NCBI RefSeq assembly: GCF_024171955.1
Contig: NZ_JAMTCS010000011.1
Location: 202,761-266,760 of the forward strand
Length of the DNA stretch: 64,000 nucleotides
Direction: 5' to 3'
DNA from: Promicromonospora thailandica
Lineage (GTDB): Bacteria; Actinomycetota; Actinomycetes; Actinomycetales; Cellulomonadaceae
The stretch's first letter is position 1. Every line of letters begins with the position of its first letter. A model generated the notes under the pieces. It saw only the letters and a list, made by a program, of their open reading frames with translations, ran no database searches and had not been told where the DNA came from. Made by a program: the position numbers and the translations under genes. Below, piece after piece: positions 1-9,351 of this stretch.

Positions 1-2
1 TG

Positions 3-620
3 GTCGTGCGGGCGAACATGGTCGCGCCCCTGCTCCGGCTGGGGCGTCTGGCGGACGCCGAACGGTGCCTCGACGAGACCGAGCGGCTGCTGGAGGAGGG
101 GGACGAGTACAACCGCCTCCGCATCGACAGCTACCGGGGCACCCTGGCCCGTGAGAAGGGCGACGCGGTCGGTGCCTCCGTGGTGCACAGCGCCTGCCTC
201 GACCGCTGCAGACAGCTCGGGTTCCGCGCCGGCCTCGGTCCCGTCCTGGTGGAGCTCGGGACGGACCTGACCCTCATGGGTCGCGGCGCGGAAGCGGCCG
301 CCTACGTCGCGCAGGCACTCGAGGACGCGGAGGAGCTGGGATACCCGGCACTGGTGCGCACGGCGCTGGTGGACCTCGGGCGAGCGAGGCTCGTCACCGG
401 CGAGCTGGACGAGGCCGCCGAGCACCTGGAGCGGGCGGCCGTCCTCGCGGAGTCGCACGAGGACGGCTATGAGCTCGCGCGGGCCCGGCACGGCCTCGCC
501 GACGTCTGGCGCGCCCGGGGCGACACCGCCCAGGAGAGGCAGCACCTGCGGCATGCCGCGGAGGCGTACGCGGCATGCGGCGTCCCAGAGGCCGAGGAGG
601 TCGAGCGGCGGCTCGGCTGA
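3..620 (+). CDS. TPR-repeat protein, C-terminal part (5' end outside window)
   Basis: The reading frame is open to the first base of the window, so the gene is cut at its 5' end. About 205 residues are visible. They consist almost wholly of helical, Ala/Leu/Glu-rich tandem repeats of TPR type, with pieces such as GRLADAERCLDETERLL, YVAQALEDAEELGYPAL and EAAEHLERAAVLAES. Such TPR arrays form the C-terminal half of actinobacterial AfsR/SARP-like or LuxR-type ATPase regulators, or stand-alone scaffold proteins. The DNA-binding and NTPase parts that would decide between these are not in the window. The gene ends in TGA and is followed by 120 nt before the next gene. TPR assignment is fairly safe; regulatory function is a guess. 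Confidence 0.6.
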   Translation, partial: VVRANMVAPLLRLGRLADAERCLDETERLLEEGDEYNRLRIDSYRGTLAREKGDAVGASVVHSACLDRCRQLGFRAGLGPVLVELGTDLTLMGRGAEAAAYVAQALEDAEELGYPALVRTALVDLGRARLVTGELDEAAEHLERAAVLAESHEDGYELARARHGLADVWRARGDTAQERQHLRHAAEAYAACGVPEAEEVERRLG

Positions 621-740
621 CGGACGGTCGGGAGATCTCCTGCCGCTGATCTGCCGGTCCGCCGCCTGGTCACCCGAGCCGCACGCGCACGAGACTGGTC
701 TGGCGTTCGAGGCCGTACCCGACTGCGCAAGGAGAGAGCA

Positions 741-1244
741 ATGGCAAGCAACACCGATCGGATCCCGGGCAGACGCGCTCGGCTGCGCGTGCTCGTCGCG
801 GCGATCTTGGCTCTGTTCGCCTTCGTGGGCGCCACCCAGCCCGCGTCGGCGGCTTCTGTCGTCCTGAAGAAGGTCGGCAGCCAGACGTCGATCTGGACTA
901 CTACCAACTACATGACGCCGAGAGATGACAAGGTGACGGTGTCCGTCATCCCGACCTTCACCAGCCACACGTCCACCTCGGTCAAGCTGACCACGTTCAG
1001 GATCTGCTTCTCCACGACGTTCGACCCTGAGCACGTGGCCGTCTCGATCTCGCCGGTGATCACCGACAACGGGACCGGTTGGACGGACGACTGGGTCTAC
1101 CGCACCTACTACAGCGGAGACTGCCGCACGTACACCGTCAACCGCACCTTCCGAAACAACAGCACCGACCACATGTTCCGGATCGAACCGAGGATCACCC
1201 ACTCACTGATCGGTGGCAGCACCACGGCCGCCTACGAACGCTAG
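741..1244 (+). CDS. Small secreted protein of unknown function
   Basis: The product is 167 residues. It begins with an Arg-rich n-region (residues 7-14) and a hydrophobic stretch (LVAAILALFAFVGA), then a probable cleavage after an Ala-Ser-Ala motif near residue 38. This is a classical Sec signal peptide. The mature part of about 130 residues is rich in Thr and Ser, predicted beta-type, and has two cysteines (in FRICFS and SGDCRTY), so one disulfide is possible. No family is recognised. The start ATG has a good ribosome site (AGGAGA, about 5 nt upstream). The gene stands alone between the TPR gene and the peptide importer. It resembles small secreted beta-proteins of actinobacteria, but no function should be attached. 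Confidence 0.75.
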   Translation: MASNTDRIPGRRARLRVLVAAILALFAFVGATQPASAASVVLKKVGSQTSIWTTTNYMTPRDDKVTVSVIPTFTSHTSTSVKLTTFRICFSTTFDPEHVAVSISPVITDNGTGWTDDWVYRTYYSGDCRTYTVNRTFRNNSTDHMFRIEPRITHSLIGGSTTAAYER

Positions 1245-1626
1245 GAGGCCACCTCGCGCGGTGCCTGGTCGTCACGGCGATCGGGCGCCGCGCCGTGCTG
1301 CCGTACCGCAGCGCCCGCCGCCCGTGCACGTGTGCGTGGCCTGGGGCGGTCGAAGAACCGTATGCTGGGGCAACGGGTGAATTTCCTGACACCGGACCTC
1401 ACGGTGCGTTTGTTACGGGTGTGAGAACCGCCTGGTCAGAACTGTTACCCGCGGTTACCTGTGCGTACCGAGATGGTCACAACTCGGTGGCGTTTCTCGG
1501 GTGGTGGTCATCACCATATGCACGGACCGGTTACGTTAGGTCGTGATACCACGGGGTGCAACGAAGCGCCCGCATGCTCCGGGCGGCGACCGCCGAGCCG
1601 GGGTGTACTGCTACCCAGGAGGACAC
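1245..1626. other. 382-bp intergenic region upstream of the peptide importer
   Basis: No convincing gene is present; the short open frames here lack ribosome sites and family character. The 3' half is less GC-rich than the surroundings and holds several GTTAC-type words (near 1445-1460 and 1530) and a -10-like TACGTT (1532-1537) or TAGGTC (1537-1542), about 90 nt before the importer start. No clean -35 was found. It probably contains the importer promoter and binding sites for its regulator. A strong AGGAGG Shine-Dalgarno lies at 1617-1622. Confidence 0.45.
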
Positions 1627-3315
1627 GTGACACCTCGAAAGCGACTGATGGGGCTCGGTGCGTTCGCGCTCGCCTCGTCGCTCGTGCTCACCGCATGTGG
1701 CGGTGGCGACAGCGGCGACGACAGCAGCGAGGGCACCAGCACCGGGATCGTGACGATCAGCAACGGTGAGCCCCAGAACCCGCTCGTCGGGTCGATGACC
1801 AACGAGACCGAGGGTGGGCTCGTGGTTCAGCAGCTCTACTCGGGTCTCGTCTACTACGACGCCGAGGGTGTCGTGCACAACGAGATCGCGGAGTCGATCG
1901 AGTCGGACGACAACCAGACCTGGACGATCACGATCCAGGACGGCTGGAAGTGGTCGGACGGTACGGACGTCACCGCGGCCAACTTCGTCGATGCGTGGAA
2001 CTGGGCCGCCTACGGCCCGAACGGTGCCAAGGGTGCCGGCTTCTTCGACCCGATCGAGGGCTTCACCGAGACGCAGGGCGTTCCTGAGTTCGACGAGGAG
2101 GGCAACGTGTCCGGCATGGCCGAGGAGCCGACGGCGGAGACGCTGTCCGGGCTCGAGGTCGTGAGCGACACCGAGTTCACGGTCACGCTGAACCAGCCTG
2201 AGTCGGACTTCCCGATCCGTCTCGGCTACTCGGCGTACTTCCCGCTGCCCGACGCGTACTACGACGACATCGAGGCGTTCGGCGAGAAGCCGATCACGAA
2301 CGGCCCGTACGTGCTCGAGGACTGGCAGCACGACTCCGAGATCAACCTCGTGCCGAACGAGGAGTACAACGGCCCGCGCAAGGCCCAGAACGGCGGCCTC
2401 GACTTCATCGTCTACACGGACGAGAACACGTCGTACGCCGACCTGCAGGGTGGCAACCTCGACATCCTCGAGAACGTGCCGACGTCGGCCATGAGCACCT
2501 TCGAGGAGGACCTGGGTGACGGCGCCATCAGCGAGCCGTCCGCCAGCTTCGCCGCGATGACGGTGCCCGAGTGGCTCCCCGAGTTCCAGGGCGAGGCCGG
2601 TCTCAAGCGCCGTCAGGCCCTGTCCATGGCGATCAACCGTGAGCAGATCACGGAGACGATCTTCGCGGGCACGCGTATCCCGGCCACGGACTTCACGTCG
2701 CCGGTCATCGACGGCTGGACCGGTGAGATCCCGGGCAACGAGGTCACGGAGTACAACCCGGAGGAGGCCAAGTCCCTGTGGGACGAGGCCAACTCGGAGG
2801 ACCCGCTGCCGGACGACTACGTCCTGACGATCCACACCAACACGGACTCCGACCACCAGGCGTGGGTCGAGGCGGTCTGCAACGGGTACATCAACGACCT
2901 CGACATCAAGTGCGAGATGACGGGTTACCCGACCTTCGACGAGGTCCTCAACGAGCGTGACAAGGGCCCGGACGGCAAGGTCAACGGTCTGTTCCGTGCC
3001 GGCTGGTCCGCTGACTACCCGTCGCTGCAGAACTACCTGGGCCCGCTCTACAGCAAGGCGGCCCTGGCCGGCTCCAACGACGGCCGGTACGAGAGCGACG
3101 AGTTCGACGCCGCCCTCAAGGAGGCCGCTGCGGCTCCCTCGCTCGAGGAGGCCAACACGCTCTACAACAAGGCGCAGGAGATCCTGTTCAAGGACCTGCC
3201 GGGCATCCCGCTGTGGTACTACTCGACGACCGCCGGCCACTCGGAGGCCGTGGACAACGTCGAGTTCGGCTGGGACAGCATGCCGCTGCTGTACGAGGTG
3301 ACCAAGTCGGAGTGA
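1627..3315 (+). CDS. Peptide ABC transporter substrate-binding lipoprotein (SBP family 5)
   Basis: A 562-residue extracytoplasmic solute-binding protein of the OppA/DppA type. The start chosen is GTG 1627, because AGGAGG lies 4 nt upstream and translation then begins directly with a lipoprotein signal peptide. The lipobox is LTAC, with the lipidated Cys near residue 25, followed by a Gly/Ser/Asp-rich linker. The mature part has family-5 hallmarks: an early QQLYSGLVYYD strand, WTITIQDGWKWSDG, ITNGPYVLEDW, and a C-terminal half with RRQALSMAINRE and GLFRAGWSADYPSLQNYL. It captures oligopeptides outside the membrane and delivers them to the permeases encoded next. It is the first gene of a four-gene operon and is followed by a strong hairpin (3363-3393) that may raise its level above the membrane subunits. 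Confidence 0.93.
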   Translation: MTPRKRLMGLGAFALASSLVLTACGGGDSGDDSSEGTSTGIVTISNGEPQNPLVGSMTNETEGGLVVQQLYSGLVYYDAEGVVHNEIAESIESDDNQTWTITIQDGWKWSDGTDVTAANFVDAWNWAAYGPNGAKGAGFFDPIEGFTETQGVPEFDEEGNVSGMAEEPTAETLSGLEVVSDTEFTVTLNQPESDFPIRLGYSAYFPLPDAYYDDIEAFGEKPITNGPYVLEDWQHDSEINLVPNEEYNGPRKAQNGGLDFIVYTDENTSYADLQGGNLDILENVPTSAMSTFEEDLGDGAISEPSASFAAMTVPEWLPEFQGEAGLKRRQALSMAINREQITETIFAGTRIPATDFTSPVIDGWTGEIPGNEVTEYNPEEAKSLWDEANSEDPLPDDYVLTIHTNTDSDHQAWVEAVCNGYINDLDIKCEMTGYPTFDEVLNERDKGPDGKVNGLFRAGWSADYPSLQNYLGPLYSKAALAGSNDGRYESDEFDAALKEAAAAPSLEEANTLYNKAQEILFKDLPGIPLWYYSTTAGHSEAVDNVEFGWDSMPLLYEVTKSE

Positions 3316-3362
3316 CTGTGATCACTTCCGGTTCGCCGGAGTGACCAATCACGCCAGGTGAC

Positions 3363-3393
3363 GGGCGGGGCGCGTGAGGAGCGCGCCCCGCCC
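3363..3393 (+). terminator. Intercistronic GC hairpin after the binding-protein gene
   Basis: A perfect 12-bp inverted repeat (3363-3374 with 3382-3393) surrounds a 7-nt loop. There is no U-tract. It sits 48 nt after the binding-protein stop and 75 nt before the permease start. Such hairpins between a binding-protein gene and permease genes usually protect the upstream mRNA from 3' decay or terminate partially, giving an excess of binding protein. Confidence 0.7.
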
Positions 3394-3467
3394 TCCACTG
3401 TGCGGAGCCTGAGCACCGGATGCGGTCCGGGAGAATGTTCCGCAGCTACCCACAAGGAGACCAACCA

Positions 3468-4394
3468 ATGCTCTGGTACATCGGACGCCGGCTGTTGCAG
3501 GTGATCCCCGTGTTCCTCGGCGCCACGCTGTTGCTGTACGGGCTCGTGTTCCTGCGCCCTGGCGATCCCGTGGCCGCACTCGGTGGTGAACGCGGTCTGT
3601 CGCCGGCTGCCGAGATCGCGATCCGCGAGGCGTACCACCTCGATCAGCCGTTCATCGTGCAGTACCTGTACTTCCTCAAGGGCGTCTTCACGTTCGACAT
3701 GGGGGTCACGTTCACCGGGCGCCCGGTGGTCGAGGTGATCGCTCAGGCCTTCCCGGTCACGTTCCAGCTCGCCATCATGGCGATCGTCATCGAGACCGTG
3801 TTCGGCATCGGCTTCGGCCTGTGGGCCGGGGTGCGCAAGGGCAAGCTCTTCGACTCGACGGTGCTGCTGTGGAGCCTCCTGCTCATCTCGCTGCCCACGT
3901 TCGTCATCGGTTTCGTGCTGCAGGCCGTCGTGGGTGTGCAGCTCGGCTGGCTGCCGATCACCGCCGGACGCGATCCTGATTTCATCAGCCTCCTCATGCC
4001 GGCCATCGTGCTCGCGACCACGTCGTTCGCCTACATCTTGCGCCTGACACGGACGTCGGTGGTCGAGAACATCACGGCGGACTTCGTGCGGACCGCCCGG
4101 GCCAAGGGGCTGGGGCGCGGCAAGATCATGACGCGCCACGTGCTGCGCAACTCGCTCATCCCCGTGGTCACGTTCATCGGTATCGACCTGGGCAACCTCA
4201 TGGCCGGCTCGATCGTGACCGAGGGCATCTTCAACGTCAACGGCGTCGGTGGAACCCTTTACCAGGCGATCACCCGCGGCGAGAACGTCACGGTGGTGTC
4301 GCTGGCCACGGTGCTCGTCGTCGTCTACATCGTCGCGAACCTCATCGTCGACATCCTGTACGCCGTCCTGGACCCGAGGATCCGTTATGCCTGA
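3468..4394 (+). CDS. Peptide ABC transporter permease (DppB/OppB type)
   Basis: A 308-residue inner-membrane permease of the BPD_transp_1 family. It starts with the standard WYIGRRLLQVIPVFLG helix and the family motif GLVFLRPGDPVAALGG, followed by about six membrane segments. The EAA loop that docks on the ATPase reads RAKGLGRGKIMTRHVLRNSL near residues 205-225. The start is ATG 3468 rather than the upstream in-frame GTG, because AAGGAG lies 8 nt before it and the protein then begins at the family's usual N-terminus. The last eight bases overlap the next gene, so the two permeases are translationally coupled. Confidence 0.94.
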   Translation: MLWYIGRRLLQVIPVFLGATLLLYGLVFLRPGDPVAALGGERGLSPAAEIAIREAYHLDQPFIVQYLYFLKGVFTFDMGVTFTGRPVVEVIAQAFPVTFQLAIMAIVIETVFGIGFGLWAGVRKGKLFDSTVLLWSLLLISLPTFVIGFVLQAVVGVQLGWLPITAGRDPDFISLLMPAIVLATTSFAYILRLTRTSVVENITADFVRTARAKGLGRGKIMTRHVLRNSLIPVVTFIGIDLGNLMAGSIVTEGIFNVNGVGGTLYQAITRGENVTVVSLATVLVVVYIVANLIVDILYAVLDPRIRYA

Positions 4395-5346
4395 CAACCG
4401 CTACGAGAACACTTCGCGACCGGGACAGGAGCACTTCGTCGCGCCCCCGGAGGACGTGCGGGTCGGTGTCGTCGACGCCGTCGACACCTCCGAGGCGCCG
4501 TCCAGCCTGTGGGGCGACGCGTGGCGCGACATGCGGCACCGGCCGCTGTTCTGGGCCTCCGCCGCTCTCATCGTGCTCGTCATCCTCATGGCCACGATCC
4601 CCTCGCTGTTCACGTCGACCAGCCCCACCGAGTGCCACCTCGAGAGCTCCCTGGCAGGTCCCGCGGCCGGTCACATCTTCGGGTTCGACAAGCAGGGCTG
4701 CGACATCTACGCGCGTGCGATCTACGGTGCCCGTGCGTCGGTGACCGTGGGTGTGCTGTCCACGGTGTTCGTCGTCGTCGTCGGCACGATCATCGGCTCG
4801 ATCGCCGGGTACTTCGGCGGCTGGCTCGACACCCTCCTGTCCCGGTTCACCGACATCTTCTTCGCGGTGCCGTTCGTCCTCGCGGCGATCGTCATCATGA
4901 GCCTGCTGCAGAACCGGAACGCGCTGGTGGTGGCCATCGTCCTCGCGACGTTCGGCTGGACCTCGATCGCGCGCATCACACGCGGTGCCGTGCTCGGTGT
5001 GAAGAACAACGAGTTCATCACCGCGGCCAAGGCCCTCGGCATGGGGCGGCTGGCGATCCTGGCCAAGCACGTGCTGCCCAACGCGGCCGCACCGATCATC
5101 GTCTACGCGACGGTCGCCCTCGGTACGTTCATCGTGGCGGAGGCCACGCTGAGCTTCCTCGGCATCGGTCTGCCGACGTCGACCGTCTCGTGGGGCGGCG
5201 ACCTCGACAAGGCGCAGGTGTCCATCCGGGTGGCCCCGGAGATCATGATCTACCCGGCGACCGCGCTCGCCCTGACCGTCCTCAGCTTCATCATGATGGG
5301 TGACGTGGTCCGCGACGCGCTCGACCCGAAGGCGAGGAAGCGATGA
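4387..5346 (+). CDS. Peptide ABC transporter permease (DppC/OppC type)
   Basis: A 319-residue second permease of the importer. After about 45 hydrophilic residues comes the OppC-type first helix (LFWASAALIVLVILMATIP), then a periplasmic loop with PAAGHIFGFDKQGCDIYAR, corresponding to the 'HPFGTDxxGRDxxSR' signature of the family, and four further helices. The EAA loop is AAKALGMGRLAILAKHVLPN. The start is ATG 4387, overlapping the preceding stop by 8 nt. The stop in turn overlaps the ATPase start (ATGA at 5343). The Cys in the periplasmic signature (KQGCDIYAR in place of the usual Gly-Arg-Asp) is a small deviation from the family. Confidence 0.94.
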   Translation: MPDNRYENTSRPGQEHFVAPPEDVRVGVVDAVDTSEAPSSLWGDAWRDMRHRPLFWASAALIVLVILMATIPSLFTSTSPTECHLESSLAGPAAGHIFGFDKQGCDIYARAIYGARASVTVGVLSTVFVVVVGTIIGSIAGYFGGWLDTLLSRFTDIFFAVPFVLAAIVIMSLLQNRNALVVAIVLATFGWTSIARITRGAVLGVKNNEFITAAKALGMGRLAILAKHVLPNAAAPIIVYATVALGTFIVAEATLSFLGIGLPTSTVSWGGDLDKAQVSIRVAPEIMIYPATALALTVLSFIMMGDVVRDALDPKARKR

Positions 5347-7088
5347 CCACGACGATCACCCTCACCGACGGTGCCACCGAGGATGCCCCGGTGCCCGCCG
5401 AGAAGCGTGACGACAGCACGCCGCTGCTGGAGATCAAGGACCTCAAGATCTCGTTCACCACGGCCACCGGCACGGTGGACGCCGTGCGCGGCGTGGACCT
5501 CACGGTCTACCCGGGCCAGTCCGTGGCGATCGTGGGCGAGTCGGGATCCGGCAAGTCGACGACGGCGCACGCGATCATCGACCTGCTGCCCGGCACCGGC
5601 AAGGTGACCGGCGGGTCCATCTCGTTCGGCGGGCGCGAGCTCGTCGGCCTCAAGCGCCGGCAGGTCGAGGACCTGCGCGGTCGCGAGATCGGCCTCGTGC
5701 CGCAGGACCCGATGTCGAACCTCAACCCGGTGTGGCGCATCGGCACGCAGATCGACGAGGCGCTGGTGGCCAACGGCTTCCAGGGCAGCAAGGCGGAGCG
5801 CACCGCGCGCGTCGCCGAGCTGCTCGGCGAGGCGGGCCTGCCGGACGCCGCCCGCCGTGCCCGCCAGTTCCCGCACGAGTTCTCCGGTGGCATGCGTCAG
5901 CGCGCGCTCATCGCGATCGGCCTGGCCTCGCGGCCCAAGCTGCTCATCGCGGACGAGCCCACCTCGGCGCTCGACGTCACGGTCCAGAAGAAGATCCTGG
6001 ACCACCTCGAGGGGCTCACCGCCGATCTCGGCACCGCCGTCCTGTTCATCACCCACGACCTGGGCCTGGCCGCCGAGCGCGCCGAGCACCTCGTGGTGAT
6101 GTACAAGGGCAAGGTCGTCGAGTCCGGGCCGGCGCTGCAGATCCTGAAGGACCCGCAGCACGAGTACACCAAGCGGCTCGTCTCCTCGGCGCCGTCGCTG
6201 GCCTCCCGCCGCATCCAGTCCGCGCACGAGCGGGGCCAGGAGGCCGAGGACCTGCTCGCCGAGCACGCCGACGAGACGGCCACCCAGGCGCCCGACGTCG
6301 TCGTGGCCAAGGACCTGACCAAGGTGTTCCACATCCGTGGTTCGCGGCCGGGTACGCACACCGACTTCACGGCCGTGGACGGCATCGACTTCACGCTGCC
6401 CAAGGGCCGCACCCTCGCGCTGGTGGGGGAGTCGGGGTCCGGCAAGTCGACGGCGGCCAACATGGTGCTGGGTCTGCTCGAGCCGACGTCCGGCACCGTG
6501 CAGTTCGACGGCAAGGACGTCGGCAAGATGTCCGCGAAGGAGCAGTTCGCGCTGCGCCGTCGCGTGCAGCCGGTGTTCCAGAACCCGTACGGTTCGCTGG
6601 ACCCGACCTACTCGATCTTCCGGTCGATCGAGGAGCCGCTGGTCCTGCACAAGGTGGGCGACCGCAGGTCGCGCGAGGCGCGGGTGCGCGAGCTGCTCGA
6701 CATGGTCTCGCTGCCCCAGGCGACCATGCGGCGGTTCCCGAACGAGCTGTCGGGCGGACAGCGGCAGCGCATCGCCATCGCGCGTGCGCTGGCGCTCAAG
6801 CCCGAGGTGCTGGTGCTGGACGAGGCCGTCTCGGCGCTCGACGTGCTGGTCCAGGCGCAGATCCTGACGCTGCTCAACGACCTGCAGGCCGAGCTGGGGC
6901 TGTCCTTCCTGTTCATCACGCACGACCTGGCCGTGGTGCGGCAGATCGCCGACCTGGTGGCCGTGATGAAGGACGGCAGCATCGTGGAGCACGCGACCAC
7001 CGACGAGGTGTTCGACAACCCGCAGCAGGAGTACACGCAGGACCTCCTGGCGGCGATCCCGGGCGCGAGCCTGGAGATCGGCGGCTGA
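5343..7088 (+). CDS. Fused double ATP-binding protein of the peptide importer (DppD-DppF fusion)
   Basis: A 581-residue protein with two complete ABC ATPase domains in one chain. Domain 1 (about residues 20-280) has Walker A GESGSGKST, signature SGGMRQRALIAIGLA and Walker B LLIADEPTSALD. Domain 2 (about 320-575) has a second GESGSGKST, signature LSGGQRQRIAIARALA and VLVLDEAVSALD. Short peptide-importer C-terminal segments follow both (HEYTKRLVSSAPS, QEYTQDLLAAIPG). In many bacteria these are separate DppD and DppF; fusion is common in actinobacteria. It energises the permeases encoded upstream. ATG 5343 overlaps the permease stop as ATGA, showing coupling. A long modular dyad begins 13 nt after the stop. 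Confidence 0.95.
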   Translation: MTTTITLTDGATEDAPVPAEKRDDSTPLLEIKDLKISFTTATGTVDAVRGVDLTVYPGQSVAIVGESGSGKSTTAHAIIDLLPGTGKVTGGSISFGGRELVGLKRRQVEDLRGREIGLVPQDPMSNLNPVWRIGTQIDEALVANGFQGSKAERTARVAELLGEAGLPDAARRARQFPHEFSGGMRQRALIAIGLASRPKLLIADEPTSALDVTVQKKILDHLEGLTADLGTAVLFITHDLGLAAERAEHLVVMYKGKVVESGPALQILKDPQHEYTKRLVSSAPSLASRRIQSAHERGQEAEDLLAEHADETATQAPDVVVAKDLTKVFHIRGSRPGTHTDFTAVDGIDFTLPKGRTLALVGESGSGKSTAANMVLGLLEPTSGTVQFDGKDVGKMSAKEQFALRRRVQPVFQNPYGSLDPTYSIFRSIEEPLVLHKVGDRRSREARVRELLDMVSLPQATMRRFPNELSGGQRQRIAIARALALKPEVLVLDEAVSALDVLVQAQILTLLNDLQAELGLSFLFITHDLAVVRQIADLVAVMKDGSIVEHATTDEVFDNPQQEYTQDLLAAIPGASLEIGG

Positions 7089-7101
7089 CACCCCTCTCCG
7101 C

Positions 7102-7198
7102 CGAAGTAGAACCAGGGCGAAGTAGAACTGCAGCGAAGTAGAACGGCAGCACATCCGTGGGATGTGCTGCCGTTCTACTTCGCTGCAGTTCTACTTCG
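7102..7198. repeat. Long modular dyad (3+2 modules) after the peptide importer operon
   Basis: The 11-nt module CGAAGTAGAAC occurs three times at a 16-nt period (7102, 7118, 7134), then twice inverted (7172-7182, 7188-7198). Arms 7118-7155 and 7161-7198 are perfectly complementary over 38 bp around the 5-nt loop CGTGG. The first left module (7102-7112) has no partner unless the pairing slips one unit. The element starts 13 nt after a stop codon and lacks a U-run. Probable transcription terminator; see findings. Confidence 0.9.
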
Positions 7199-7257
7199 GC
7201 GCGGGGGTGTTCACCGGACAGTGACACGGTCGACACCTGGGGATTTCGATTCGCGGG

Positions 7258-7263
7258 TAGGAT
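7258..7263 (+). promoter_or_regulatory. Possible -10 box for typA
   Basis: TAGGAT lies 63 nt before the typA start, downstream of the long dyad. No -35 with good spacing was found, so this is tentative. It would give typA its own transcript with a leader of roughly 57 nt. Confidence 0.3.
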
Positions 7264-7326
7264 GGGAGGTGCTGCGAGACCGGTCCCTTCGGGCCAGAGT
7301 CCGCGCCCCTGACCTCCCTTCTGGAA

Positions 7327-9282
<1,956 letters not shown>

Positions 9283-9292
9283 CCGCTCCCCG

Positions 9293-9351
9293 CTGAGTGC
9301 TGGACATCCGCCCATGAACGGCCGTTCCGAGGGCGGACGTCCAGCACTCAG
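9293..9351. repeat. Long dyad between typA and the MshB-like gene
   Basis: Arms 9293-9313 and 9331-9351 pair over 21 bp with one A-C mismatch. The inner 17 nt contain a second palindrome (AACGGCCGTT). The left arm begins CTGAGTGC and the right arm ends GCACTCAG, the same outer word as the dyad at 27572. It starts 11 nt after the typA stop and has no U-run. The ATG at 9314 that could start the next gene lies exactly at the start of the loop. Confidence 0.85.

Noticed and set aside
1079..1546. 155-codon plus-strand frame overlapping the secreted protein and the intergenic region
   Set aside because: Overlaps a signal-peptide gene in another frame, has no ribosome site and no recognisable domain.
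7102..7198. CRISPR-like regular repeats
   Set aside because: The units are inverted in the second half, the period is only 16 nt, and there are no unique 30-nt spacers or cas genes.
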